Under the pieces are notes generated by a model, which made no database searches, was not told where the DNA came from, and worked only from the letters and a program-made list of their open reading frames with translations. A stretch of DNA of 64,000 nucleotides from Thaumasiovibrio sp047250365 (lineage in GTDB: Bacteria > Pseudomonadota > Gammaproteobacteria > Enterobacterales > Vibrionaceae), in assembly GCF_047250365.1 (NCBI RefSeq), contig NZ_JBLBVL010000008.1, positions 70,396 to 134,395 of the forward strand, read 5' to 3'. The position numbers and the translations under genes were made by a program. Of the stretch, positions 8,557 through 17,069 are shown in pieces. Within the stretch, counting starts at the first letter, position 1, and each line of letters begins with the position of its first letter.

Positions 8557-9783
8557 ATGAATAAGTCAGCGCGTTTTCGCTATCGGGGTCGCACGCTAGC
8601 AGGGGAGTTGGTGACTGGTGACATTGAGGCCACCAATGTAGATCTGGCGCGAGATGAGTTAGTGCAGCAGGGGATCATTCCTTTAGCACTCAAGCCACAG
8701 CGGCGTGGCGTGACGTGGGATCCCTCGCAATGGTTGCCTCAATCGGTGCCGTTAGATGTGTTGGTGATCTTCTGCCGCCAGATGTACAGCCTAACCAAAG
8801 CCGGTGTGCCCTTGCTGCGTGCGATTCAGGGCTTGGCACAGAGCACCAGCCATAAGCGTTTGGCGCTCACGCTACAGCAGGTGTATGACGATCTGCTAAA
8901 TGGTCGCACACTGTCCGTTGCGTTGCGTGCCCACCCACGGGTGTTTTCTGAGTTGTTTGTGTCGATGATCGCGGTGGGAGAGAGCACTGGCCGATTAGAG
9001 GCAGCATTGTGGCAATTAGCGACCTACTTTGAGCAAGAGATGGAGACCCAACGGCGGATCAAAACCGCCATGCGCTACCCAACCTTTGTGCTCAGTGCGA
9101 TTGTGCTGGCCTTGGTGGTACTTAATATCAAAGTAATCCCGCAGTTTTCGACCCTGTTTACCCGTTTCGGTGTCGATCTCCCGCTACCCACGCGCATTTT
9201 GATCAATATGTCGGCGCTGTTTATTAACTATTGGCATGCGATGCTTACTGTTGCCATCGCAAGTGCCTTAGCCGCGAGAATATGGTTAACCACGGCTGTT
9301 GGACGTGAACGTTGGGATGGTTGGCGGCTACGCCTGCCAATTGTCGGTGACATTATGAATCGTGCTTTGTTGTCGCGCTTTTCGCGCAGTTTTGCCTTGA
9401 TGTTGCAGGCGGGTGTGCCGCTCAATCAGGCAATTCAATTGGCAGCCGAAGCATTAGGTAACCGCTATCTGGAAAAACGTCTGTTTGAGATGAAGCAGGG
9501 CATTGAATCAGGTAGCAGCATGACAGTCACGGCCGGTCAGAGTGGGGTGTTTACTGCCTTGGTGTTGCAGATGATTGCCGTTGGTGAAGAGACCGGGCGG
9601 ATTGATGAGCTACTGCTGGAAGTGTCTGACTTTTATGATCGTGAAGTCGACTATGACTTGAAAACACTCACGGCACGCATTGAGCCCCTATTGCTGCTGC
9701 TGGTCGCGGGTATGGTGCTTTTGTTGGCGCTGGGAATATTTTTACCGATGTGGGACATGCTCGATTTGGCGCGTAGTTATTGA
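8557..9783 (+). CDS. mshG: MshG, inner-membrane platform protein (GspF/PilC family)
   Basis: A 408-residue polytopic protein with two GspF domains (about residues 70-195 and 270-395). Hydrophobic segments are YPTFVLSAIVLALVVLNIKV, a central pair near 220-250, and a C-terminal LLLLLVAGMVLLLALGIFL. Each repeat contains the typical GES/EETG stretch (VGESTGRLEAAL, VGEETGRIDELL). It couples ATPase motion to pilin insertion. The frame is open further upstream, but ATG 8557 (MNKSARFRYRG), ten bases after the mshE stop, matches family N-termini. The downstream gap of 120 bases to the pilin gene lacks mshF. Confidence 0.94.
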   Translation: MNKSARFRYRGRTLAGELVTGDIEATNVDLARDELVQQGIIPLALKPQRRGVTWDPSQWLPQSVPLDVLVIFCRQMYSLTKAGVPLLRAIQGLAQSTSHKRLALTLQQVYDDLLNGRTLSVALRAHPRVFSELFVSMIAVGESTGRLEAALWQLATYFEQEMETQRRIKTAMRYPTFVLSAIVLALVVLNIKVIPQFSTLFTRFGVDLPLPTRILINMSALFINYWHAMLTVAIASALAARIWLTTAVGRERWDGWRLRLPIVGDIMNRALLSRFSRSFALMLQAGVPLNQAIQLAAEALGNRYLEKRLFEMKQGIESGSSMTVTAGQSGVFTALVLQMIAVGEETGRIDELLLEVSDFYDREVDYDLKTLTARIEPLLLLLVAGMVLLLALGIFLPMWDMLDLARSY

Positions 9784-9841
9784 TTCTGCGTCAGTCGAGT
9801 TTTGCCGATCATGTTTCGCCTCAATTAAGCGGGGAGAAGCA

Positions 9842-9907
9842 TTGACTTATTCACTGGCTGTCATTGGGCTGGTGGTAATTTTGTTAACTAAATGGAGTTA
9901 TATATGA
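9842..9907 (+). CDS. Candidate 21-residue hydrophobic micro-ORF coupled to mshA
   Basis: A possible small gene. TTG at 9842 is preceded by a strong Shine-Dalgarno sequence (GGGGAG, 9831-9836) at 5-base spacing and opens a frame beginning MTYSLAVIGLVVILLTKW, a single potential membrane helix. Its TGA (9905-9907) overlaps the mshA ATG (9904-9906) as ATGA, and the mshA ribosome site GGAG (9894-9897) lies inside it. That is the arrangement of a translationally coupled leader. It could also be a remnant of the missing mshF. TTGACT at its 5' end could instead be a -35 box. Translation is unproven. Confidence 0.3.
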   Translation: MTYSLAVIGLVVILLTKWSYI

Positions 9908-10374
9908 AACGTCAAGGTGGTTTTACGCTAATCGAACTGGTGGTGGTGATTGTTGTGCTGGGTATTTTAGCGGTCACTGCAGCGCCACGCTTTTTTAATC
10001 TGCAAGGGGATGCGAGAAACGCGGCACTAAAAGGCTTAGAGGGCGCAGTAAAAAGCGGTGCCAATATTGTTTATGCTAAAGCGGCGATAGAGGGTAAAGA
10101 GGTTGGCGATGCAGATTTAGATATCAATGGTGTACCAGTCAAAACTAAATTCGGTTATCCAGAGGCTACAGAGAACGGCATTACACAGGTTATCGAAGGT
10201 TTTGAGGCTGATTGGGCTATCGTATCTGGTTCAGTAGCAACGGGAAGCATTAAACTGACCCTAAAAGAGTTTGGGGCTGATGATACGACAAGCTGCTTCT
10301 TAATTTACAGTGAGGCACTGTCAGCGGTTAGTGCGGCAAGCGCAGTTGTTGATCCTGATGCTTGTAAATCTTAG
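9904..10374 (+). CDS. mshA: MshA-type major pilin, type IVa prepilin
   Basis: A 156-residue prepilin. The short basic leader MKRQGG is followed by FTLIELVVVIVVLGILAV, giving a G^F cleavage site for the prepilin peptidase, Glu at mature position 5 and a hydrophobic polymerisation helix. Two Cys near the C-terminus (TTSCFLIY and PDACKS) likely form the D-region disulfide loop. I choose ATG 9904 over the in-frame ATG 9892 because it has GGAG at 6-base spacing and yields a normal leader. It is the only major-type pilin gene here; V. cholerae has mshB and mshA in tandem. The pilus serves surface attachment, including to chitin. Confidence 0.88.
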   Translation: MKRQGGFTLIELVVVIVVLGILAVTAAPRFFNLQGDARNAALKGLEGAVKSGANIVYAKAAIEGKEVGDADLDINGVPVKTKFGYPEATENGITQVIEGFEADWAIVSGSVATGSIKLTLKEFGADDTTSCFLIYSEALSAVSAASAVVDPDACKS

Positions 10375-10378
10375 TTAA

Positions 10379-10927
10379 ATGCGCGTGAAGGTTTGCGTTG
10401 GCTTCACCTTGATTGAGCTGGTGGTAGTAATTTTATTGCTGGGGATTGTGGCGCTAAGTGCCCAATCCCGTTGGCCGGGGCGCAGCAGCTTCCAAGCTCA
10501 GCTCGCTCGCGATCAAGCGGGATCGATATTGCGTCAGTTACAGTTAGGAGCGATGCAATTTGATGCCACCAGCAACATGGCGGCGTTAACGCCCGAGCAA
10601 CGCCTGGCGGTGCAGTGTCGCCGCATTGAAGTGAGTGAACAGCACTTTGGTGCGCCGATTGCCGTGGACGGTGTGGCGTGTGAGATGTCCAGTGCGCGTC
10701 TATCAACCGCAGCGGATGGGGTTCGCTTTGCCCTGCAAGGCGGCTTGGACGCAACGCTGCCTCTTTACTTTGATCTCTTGGGGCGACCGGTGCAGATGAT
10801 GGTGCAAGGCGCTGTTTCGGTGTGCCGCGCTGAAGCCTGTCAGTTTACCTTCTCTCCACAGCAGAGCGACACCGCCACAAGCGCGCTGTTATGTCTTAAT
10901 TATGAAGGGTTTATCTTTGATTGTTAA
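10379..10927 (+). CDS. mshC: MshC, minor pilin-like protein
   Basis: A 182-residue prepilin-like protein. The leader MRVKVCVG precedes FTLIELVVVILLLGIVAL, with the conserved G^F cleavage site and Glu5. The C-terminal domain holds several Cys (CRRIE, VACEMSS, VCRAEACQF, CLNYEGFIFDC), suggesting two or more disulfides. It lies 4 bases after mshA with no clear ribosome site, so translation probably depends on ribosomes finishing mshA. Position immediately after the major pilin identifies it as MshC. Confidence 0.82.
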   Translation: MRVKVCVGFTLIELVVVILLLGIVALSAQSRWPGRSSFQAQLARDQAGSILRQLQLGAMQFDATSNMAALTPEQRLAVQCRRIEVSEQHFGAPIAVDGVACEMSSARLSTAADGVRFALQGGLDATLPLYFDLLGRPVQMMVQGAVSVCRAEACQFTFSPQQSDTATSALLCLNYEGFIFDC

Positions 10928-10957
10928 TGCGCGCAGTACTCGTTACTAAGGAGCGGG

Positions 10958-11551
10958 GTGAAGAGACGAACGATTCAGCAAGGCTTTACCTTGATTGAGA
11001 GTGTGGTGGCGATCGTGATGATCGCTTTCGCGGTGTTGATCCTGAGCCGTTTTTTGCTGCCTGCAGTAACCCAATCAGCAGCGCCTTACTATCAGACGCG
11101 AGCCGTTGCGTTGGCGAATGCTGTAATGAGTGAAATTGTCGCCCGTCAATTTGATCACCACTCTGATCCGCATTCGATTGAACGTTGCGATCCCAATGTT
11201 TCGCAATGTACTGATCCAAGCCGATTGGGTTGGGAGGCGGGAGAAGAAGGCAAGCCGATTCTGTTTAATGATGTCGATGACTATCTTGCGGATCAGATCG
11301 CGCGAGGGAAAAGCTGTTGGGGTGATGTGGCCATGTGTGCGCCATTGCCCTCACAAGGCACGATTGATCAATTGCTGCCTGGGGATCATCACCATTACGC
11401 CAATTTTGCTGTGACCATTGCGGTCTACTACGACGCCAGCTTTGATGGTCAGGCCGAGGCAACACAAGGTAATCATAAGCGTATCGATGTGACGGTCATG
11501 ACCGCTGCTCATGGCAGCTATGGGGTGAGTGCTTATCGGAGTAACTACTGA
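10958..11551 (+). CDS. mshD: MshD, minor pilin-like protein
   Basis: A 197-residue type IV prepilin. The leader MKRRTIQQG is followed by FTLIESVVAIVMIAFAVLIL, and the C-terminal globular region has paired Cys (ERCDPNVSQC, CWGDVAMC). The start is GTG 10958, set by AAGGAG at 10948-10953. It resembles PilV-like minor pilins that help initiate the fibre. Its TGA overlaps the ATG of mshO by one base (TGATG), indicating coupled translation. Confidence 0.85.
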   Translation: MKRRTIQQGFTLIESVVAIVMIAFAVLILSRFLLPAVTQSAAPYYQTRAVALANAVMSEIVARQFDHHSDPHSIERCDPNVSQCTDPSRLGWEAGEEGKPILFNDVDDYLADQIARGKSCWGDVAMCAPLPSQGTIDQLLPGDHHHYANFAVTIAVYYDASFDGQAEATQGNHKRIDVTVMTAAHGSYGVSAYRSNY

Positions 11552-12264
11552 TGAAGGGATTTACTTTGCTAGAGATGGTGATCACGCTGATGGTGGTGGC
11601 TGTGCTCTCTTTAGCGGTAACAGGCATGATCAGTTTGGCTGCGGATGGATATAGCAGTGGTCAACAGCGAGAACAGCTCCAAGGCGAAGCGCGCTTCTTG
11701 CTGGGACGTCTATCACAAGAGATCCGTCATGCCATCCCTAACAGTCTCTCTGTTGATGAGGGCTGTTTAAGCTTCTACCCAGCGATCTTGTCTGGCTTCT
11801 ATCTTGATGATCGCGACAACCCATTACAAGTGTTGCCATTGCCAAGCGAACGCTCTGCGTGGCTATCTCCCGGCGCTCGAGATGGTTGGCAGGTGGCGGT
11901 AGGGCTGGGCTTGCCGAGCCAGTTTTCGGAGGCGCCGCGTGTTGTCGGTGATATTGAACAATTGGAGCCTGACGCCCCGCTGCGTTTGACGTTAAGTGAG
12001 GATCTAACCACGCGATCCTCCGGGCAGCGACTCTACTTGTTCGATCAGCCAGTGAGTTTCTGTGTTGAAGGGCGTTACTTGTATCGAGGTTATCAAGGGC
12101 AACGTGCCGTGCTTGGCGATCAAATTGATCAGTTGGCTTTCCATGTGGTTGGCGGCGGTCTGCATGGTAGTGGCCTGGTGAATATCGATTTGGGGCTTAT
12201 TGGGCGTCGTAGCGGTGAACGTGCTCAGTTTAATCACAGTGTGCAGGTGCTTAATGTACAGTAG
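11551..12264 (+). CDS. mshO: MshO, minor pilin-like protein
   Basis: A 237-residue prepilin with a very short leader (MKG) before FTLLEMVITLMVVAVLSLAV; cleavage is expected at G^F with Glu5 retained. The globular domain includes two Cys (EGCLSF and VSFCVEG) that may pair. It has the PilW/GspJ-like size and layout of minor pilins that cap or prime the fibre. The ATG overlaps the mshD stop, and the 3' end overlaps mshP by 11 bases. Confidence 0.82.
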   Translation: MKGFTLLEMVITLMVVAVLSLAVTGMISLAADGYSSGQQREQLQGEARFLLGRLSQEIRHAIPNSLSVDEGCLSFYPAILSGFYLDDRDNPLQVLPLPSERSAWLSPGARDGWQVAVGLGLPSQFSEAPRVVGDIEQLEPDAPLRLTLSEDLTTRSSGQRLYLFDQPVSFCVEGRYLYRGYQGQRAVLGDQIDQLAFHVVGGGLHGSGLVNIDLGLIGRRSGERAQFNHSVQVLNVQ

Positions 12265-12739
12265 TCGGCCCTTTTTTCTCGGCAAAACATGCTTACTCGC
12301 CAAGCCAATTAAACAAGGCGGCAGTGTTTTATTGACCACGGTATTTATTATCGTTGTTGTCGCCCTCTTTGCTGGTGGGTTAAGCCGTTTGCTGTGGTCA
12401 AATCAAGAGACCACCACCTTGGAATTGCTTGGATCTCGCGCTTGGTGGGCGGCGCACTCAGGTAATGAAGTGGCGTTGAATCAACTTTTCCCTGTTGACC
12501 AGCGGGTTGCTGATCTGAGCGTGTGCCCCGATGGATCGCAGCAGATGGCACTACCACCGCTCGATCTGCATGGTTGTGAGATAGCTGTGATCTGTTCAAA
12601 TTATTCATACGCTGTATCTGCGGCGACATCCAGTGCCGAGACAGAACGGTATTTTCTGTTAGAAAGTACCGCCAGTTGTGGCTCCGGTAAGTATCGAGTG
12701 AGTCGCGTTCAAGAGCTATTAGCGAGGGATATTGAATGA
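12254..12739 (+). CDS. mshP: MshP, PilX-like minor pilus component
   Basis: About 161 residues. After a basic N-terminus comes KQGGSVLLTTVFIIVVVALFAG, a hydrophobic helix without the FTLIE signature. This is typical of MshP/PilX-like proteins, which have Ser or Ala after the Gly and lack a normal Glu5. Four to five Cys occur in the periplasmic part (SVCPDG, HGCEIAVICS, TASCGSG). The frame is open upstream; I use ATG 12254 because it lies inside the end of mshO as is normal in this operon, though no strong ribosome site is visible. The stop overlaps the mshQ ATG (ATGA). Confidence 0.72.
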   Translation: MYSSRPFFLGKTCLLAKPIKQGGSVLLTTVFIIVVVALFAGGLSRLLWSNQETTTLELLGSRAWWAAHSGNEVALNQLFPVDQRVADLSVCPDGSQQMALPPLDLHGCEIAVICSNYSYAVSAATSSAETERYFLLESTASCGSGKYRVSRVQELLARDIE

Positions 12740-15700
12740 AGAGGTTGGTCGGTTACTTGTTGTTGCTCTTTTCTTTTTCCCTTTCAGCGCAGTCTATTGC
12801 GTTATCTAACCAAGATGCATCATTGATGAGTGATGTACCGCAAGAGTGCCGCTATTTTACTGGACCAGTGCAAACTTGGTACGACGCATCCACCGACAGT
12901 AGCGGCACGCTACATACCGATTGGAACGGAGTGATTGTTAATGCCACTAATGACGTCGAAGTGGGTTACATGCCCGGGCAGATCGACCACCCCGACGAGC
13001 ATAAGCTTAATTGTGAAGCGGGACAGTGTGTTGCGAACCCCCGCCTGATGGTGGCCAAGCCAGACTTCCCTATTTTGAATAGCTTCAGGGATAGATTAAA
13101 GATAAACGGGGATGATGAATTCCACTTGTCGCCAGAGGATGTTCCTAATGGAGGTTATCGTTTATTGAGTGTTGGTGGTAACTCGACGCTCTATTTGAGT
13201 GCGGGAAATTACTATTTTAATACGGTTGAGATTGGCGGTTCAGGACAAATTGTCATCGCAGGAGAGACCCGGCTTTATGTTAATCAACTGACGGTATCTG
13301 GGGCTGGCATGTTCAACCAAACAGATGATTCAACCAAGCTGGTGGTTGTGGCAAGCGGTTCAACAGCCAAGATAGAGATGAAAGGAAGTGGTGATTTAAA
13401 GGGATTACTGCTCAGCGAAAATGAGGTGATCTTATCGGGTAATACACGCATCACTGGTGGGGTTACCGCATGGAATACAGAGTTAAGTGGCTCTGCAAAA
13501 GTGATTGGTGACGTTGATAAGTGTTTAACGCCTCCAACCCTTTCTCGACATTTAGTGATTCAGCCAACACAAGCGGTGGGGTTAACTTGCGAGGATTTAC
13601 CCTTTGCTGTGACAGTGCACCGTGAGGACAACAGCCTAGATGTCGATTTCTCGGGTCACATTGATTTAGCGATCACGGCGGATTCTGGAGGTGTGGCATG
13701 TTGGGGCCTTAGAGAGGAGGATCAGTGCCGCACGGTGCCTGTGCCGATTGAACAGGGGCGAGTTGAGCTATTTTTACGTAGCCAATCGGTGGCAGAGTTT
13801 GCACTGCGCGCCGAAGTGGTGGAAACGCCATCGGTGCATGGGCAAGCAGGGCCTTTTATTTTTGCTCCGTACGGTTTTCGTCTGCGAGATTTAACCCAAC
13901 GCAACCCCGTTGTTACCACGGCCAACAAGCCAACCACGCTTGAGATTGCGGCGGTGGCGGCGAGTGGTGCTAACTGTGAGGTGATTGAAGATTATCAACC
14001 CAGTGGTGAGTTGCAACTCAGCCAGTTTGTGCATATGGCTCCGACGACGTTTCCTGCAGCACAGCCTTTACTGTTTAACGAGACGGTATTGCGACCTGAG
14101 GATATGGCTCTGATAGATCTCACCTTTAACGATGGAATAGCACATGCTGAGATAACCTATGCAGATGCAGGGCAAATACAATTTTTATTGAGCGATCCGA
14201 ATTGGCAGCCTCAGGGGTGCGATGAAGAAGCGGAGTGGCGTTGTGATGATAATTCGCTAGAGGATTGGTTAGGATTGCGCGGTACTGCCACCGTCAATAG
14301 TCGACCTTATGCCTTCGCTCTTTGCGATTTTGAGGGTGTGCAAGGAGAGACAGAAATCAGCGGCACGGCATCGCAAGGGGCGGGGTTCAGCGCAGCAGGC
14401 GATCCGTTTTCTCTGCATGCTATGCCAGTAGTGTGGCGACAAGGCGATGATGCCGTGGTATCGGAACCTCTTGATGGCTTAAGCTTATGTGAGCGTGCGA
14501 TAACGCCGGCTTTCTTCGAGCCAGATGCGCCGGCGGCAACATTGACCTTATCTGTTGCAGAGCTTGCGTCGCCAAGCGGTGGCGAGTTGGGGACGTTAGC
14601 AGGTACAGTAACGCTCTCACCTACTGCTGGGTCCACGTCGCTATGGTTTGATGATCTGCGTTGGGACCAGGTTGGCAGCTTGCAGTTATTGGCCAGTCCG
14701 AGTCAATATTTAGGTCAGACGATTCCCGACTCAGCGGTGGCGAATGTGGGTCGCTTCTATCCTGCTTACTTTGACTTATGGATGGATGAGATCAGTTATC
14801 CATCGGGTCAGCAGGACTTTGCTTACCTCGAGCAACCCTTTGTGCTTAACTACCGATTGAAAGCCTACAGCCGTGATGGTGTGGAAAGCGGTAATTATTA
14901 TATCGCTGACTATACGCAGCGTGCCGAGATTGGTGTTGACGCGTTTGCACTCGATACCATGACGCGATTTGATGGGCGGATCGATAAGTACCTCTCTACG
15001 AACTGGGCCCCATCAACAGATAGTACGCAGGCTGGACTTAATTTTTCTCGGGAGGTGCTCATGGGACGTTTAGTCGATGACGCTGAGCGCGAACCGTTAT
15101 CTGGTGAGGTAACAATTCCTGATGGTCCTTGGTCGAGTGCTAACGCAGTATGGGGATTGTATATTGAACATTCACCGGATCCTACGCAGATGCGAAGCGA
15201 TAAATTGAGTCCGGTTAATCGCCGGATTGAGGGGGCCAATCAACGTGCTGAGCAGGTGTTACCTTTTATCAGTCAACCCCACCTCCGCTATGGCAGAATG
15301 CGCTTAGAGGGGGTAACTGGACCCAGTAATGTGACATTGAGCGTACCTTTACGCACGGAATACTGGAATGGCAGTAAATTTGTCGTTAATAGTGAAGATA
15401 GCGCCTCGCATTTTGATGCCGCGTTTAGCTATCGCCATCTTATCGCTTCGACTTCTGGACCGTCGGATAGCGTGTTGCATGGACAAGGCCATGTTGAAGC
15501 GGGAGAGTCATTGCAGCTGTTCGTTGCGCACGACGCAAAGGAAAATGCCCGAGAGCAATCACGTTTGTGGTTATGCTTAATGGATGAAATGCTGAACGTG
15601 GGCGATGGGAATAAGAAAAGTTGTCCTTACGCTGACGCAGAGCAGCCTTGGCTGCGTTATAATTGGCGAGATTTGGGGGATGAGTCTCCTTCCGCAATAA

Positions 15701-15777
15701 TCACCTTTGGATCCTTTCGCGGAAATGATAGAGTTATCTATCGCGGTGAACGGGGGCTGAATCGTGACTTGCAATGA
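12736..15777 (+). CDS. mshQ: MshQ, large secreted MSHA-associated protein
   Basis: A 1013-residue protein with a signal peptide (GYLLLLFSFSLSAQSIA). Residues about 125-240 form a run of short beta-rich repeats (LYLSAGNYYF, IGGSGQIVIAG, VSGAGMF, GSGDLKGLL, SGSAKVIGDV) resembling beta-helix or polymer-forming domains. The rest contains the long C-terminal region typical of MshQ (DUF6701-like), with scattered Cys pairs. It is encoded last in the structural group and coupled to mshP. The biochemical role of MshQ is not established; a tip or surface adhesin-like role is a guess. It is shorter than some homologues. Confidence 0.8.
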   Translation: MKRLVGYLLLLFSFSLSAQSIALSNQDASLMSDVPQECRYFTGPVQTWYDASTDSSGTLHTDWNGVIVNATNDVEVGYMPGQIDHPDEHKLNCEAGQCVANPRLMVAKPDFPILNSFRDRLKINGDDEFHLSPEDVPNGGYRLLSVGGNSTLYLSAGNYYFNTVEIGGSGQIVIAGETRLYVNQLTVSGAGMFNQTDDSTKLVVVASGSTAKIEMKGSGDLKGLLLSENEVILSGNTRITGGVTAWNTELSGSAKVIGDVDKCLTPPTLSRHLVIQPTQAVGLTCEDLPFAVTVHREDNSLDVDFSGHIDLAITADSGGVACWGLREEDQCRTVPVPIEQGRVELFLRSQSVAEFALRAEVVETPSVHGQAGPFIFAPYGFRLRDLTQRNPVVTTANKPTTLEIAAVAASGANCEVIEDYQPSGELQLSQFVHMAPTTFPAAQPLLFNETVLRPEDMALIDLTFNDGIAHAEITYADAGQIQFLLSDPNWQPQGCDEEAEWRCDDNSLEDWLGLRGTATVNSRPYAFALCDFEGVQGETEISGTASQGAGFSAAGDPFSLHAMPVVWRQGDDAVVSEPLDGLSLCERAITPAFFEPDAPAATLTLSVAELASPSGGELGTLAGTVTLSPTAGSTSLWFDDLRWDQVGSLQLLASPSQYLGQTIPDSAVANVGRFYPAYFDLWMDEISYPSGQQDFAYLEQPFVLNYRLKAYSRDGVESGNYYIADYTQRAEIGVDAFALDTMTRFDGRIDKYLSTNWAPSTDSTQAGLNFSREVLMGRLVDDAEREPLSGEVTIPDGPWSSANAVWGLYIEHSPDPTQMRSDKLSPVNRRIEGANQRAEQVLPFISQPHLRYGRMRLEGVTGPSNVTLSVPLRTEYWNGSKFVVNSEDSASHFDAAFSYRHLIASTSGPSDSVLHGQGHVEAGESLQLFVAHDAKENAREQSRLWLCLMDEMLNVGDGNKKSCPYADAEQPWLRYNWRDLGDESPSAIITFGSFRGNDRVIYRGERGLNRDLQ

Positions 15778-15995
15778 GGATGTTCAGAGCATGGGGTGCT
15801 AACGGCACACCAACCCTTAATACGCAATAGTTTTTATTTGTTGCCAGTGATAACTGGTGGCAAACGCCGCGCTTTATGAAAAAACCGAATTAATCGTCAG
15901 GTTTAAGCGATGCTAGCTTGCCGAGACCTCTGTCGGTTGATACATTTAGCGCAATTTACCGATTTTTATAAGTTTGCAGGAAATAACCGAAGATT
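15778..15995 (+). promoter_or_regulatory. Intergenic mshQ-mreB region with weak promoter candidate
   Basis: This 218-base gap contains an imperfect stem-loop (TTGCCAGT/ACTGGTGGCAA, about 15840-15863) without a following T tract, so it is a poor terminator for the msh operon. A possible sigma-70 promoter for mreB is TTGCCG (15918-15923), a 17-base spacer and TACATT (15941-15946), four of six matches in each box. AGGAA (15978-15982) precedes ATG 15996. Confidence 0.35.
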
Positions 15996-17039
15996 ATGTT
16001 TAAAAAACTTCGTGGCATGTTTTCAAACGATCTGTCTATTGACTTGGGTACCGCCAATACCCTTATTTACGTAAAAGATCAGGGCATTGTTCTAGACGAA
16101 CCTTCGGTTGTTGCGATTCGTCAGGATCGCGCAGGATCTCCCAAAAGTGTGGCTGCAGTAGGCCATGAAGCAAAGCAAATGCTGGGTCGTACGCCAGGCA
16201 ATATTGCTGCTATCCGCCCAATGAAAGATGGCGTAATTGCTGACTTTTTTGTTACCGAAAAAATGCTGCAACACTTTATTAAACAAGTGCATGACAATGG
16301 TTTCTTGCGCCCAAGTCCGCGTGTATTGGTGTGTGTGCCATGCGGCTCTACTCAAGTTGAGCGTCGTGCTATCCGTGAATCAGCAGAAGGTGCTGGTGCG
16401 CGCGAAGTGTATTTGATCGATGAGCCAATGGCGGCAGCAATTGGTGCTGGTATGCCAGTATCAGAGGCAACTGGTTCAATGGTGATCGATATCGGTGGTG
16501 GTACTACTGAAGTGGCGGTGATTTCATTGAATGGTGTGGTTTACTCTTCGTCGGTACGCATTGGCGGTGACCGCTTTGATGAAGCGATCATTAACTATGT
16601 TCGTCGTAACTACGGCAGTTTGATTGGTGAAGCAACGGCAGAGCGTATTAAACAAGAAATTGGTAGCGCTTACCCTGGTGATGATGTGCGTGAAATTGAA
16701 GTTCGCGGTCGCAACCTTGCTGAAGGTGTGCCACGTAGCTTTACGCTTAATTCGAACGAAATTCTAGAAGCGTTACAAGAACCACTAACGGGTATTGTGT
16801 CTGCGGTAATGGTTGCACTAGAGCAGTGTCCACCTGAGCTAGCATCTGACATCTCAGAACGTGGCATGGTATTGACGGGCGGTGGTGCGTTGTTGCGCGA
16901 TCTGGATCGTTTACTAACCGAAGAGACTGGAATTCCAGTGGTTGTTGCTGAAGACCCATTGACATGTGTGGCACGTGGGGGTGGTAAAGCATTAGAAATG
17001 ATTGATATGCACGGTGGCGACCTCTTTAGTGAAGAGTGA
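15996..17039 (+). CDS. mreB: MreB, actin-like rod-shape protein
   Basis: A 347-residue bacterial actin. Nucleotide-binding signatures are DLGTANTLIY (phosphate 1, about residue 16), VIDIGGGTTEVAVIS (phosphate 2, about 165) and MVLTGGGALLRDLD (adenosine, about 290). The N-terminal FKKLRGMF could act as an amphipathic membrane anchor. MreB filaments direct lateral wall synthesis by the Rod complex with MreC, MreD, RodA and PBP2. It heads mreB-mreC-mreD as in most rods. The length is standard for the family. Confidence 0.99.
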   Translation: MFKKLRGMFSNDLSIDLGTANTLIYVKDQGIVLDEPSVVAIRQDRAGSPKSVAAVGHEAKQMLGRTPGNIAAIRPMKDGVIADFFVTEKMLQHFIKQVHDNGFLRPSPRVLVCVPCGSTQVERRAIRESAEGAGAREVYLIDEPMAAAIGAGMPVSEATGSMVIDIGGGTTEVAVISLNGVVYSSSVRIGGDRFDEAIINYVRRNYGSLIGEATAERIKQEIGSAYPGDDVREIEVRGRNLAEGVPRSFTLNSNEILEALQEPLTGIVSAVMVALEQCPPELASDISERGMVLTGGGALLRDLDRLLTEETGIPVVVAEDPLTCVARGGGKALEMIDMHGGDLFSEE

Positions 17040-17069
17040 TTGCTATACAATAGCAGGTAATGGTTTGTT

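Noticed and set aside
9855..9870. A GG-N10-GC spacing upstream of mshA resembling a sigma-54 promoter
   Set aside because: Only the GG and GC dinucleotides fit; the TTGC-like -12 block is absent and the spot lies inside the micro-ORF.
9680..9907. A 75-codon frame running from mshG into the mshA start
   Set aside because: Its first half overlaps the conserved mshG C-terminus in another frame with an implausible Cys/Trp-rich sequence; only the last 21 codons, with their own ribosome site, were kept as a candidate.
15840..15863. Stem-loop after mshQ considered as the msh operon terminator
   Set aside because: Stem is interrupted and no T tract follows, so termination cannot be claimed.
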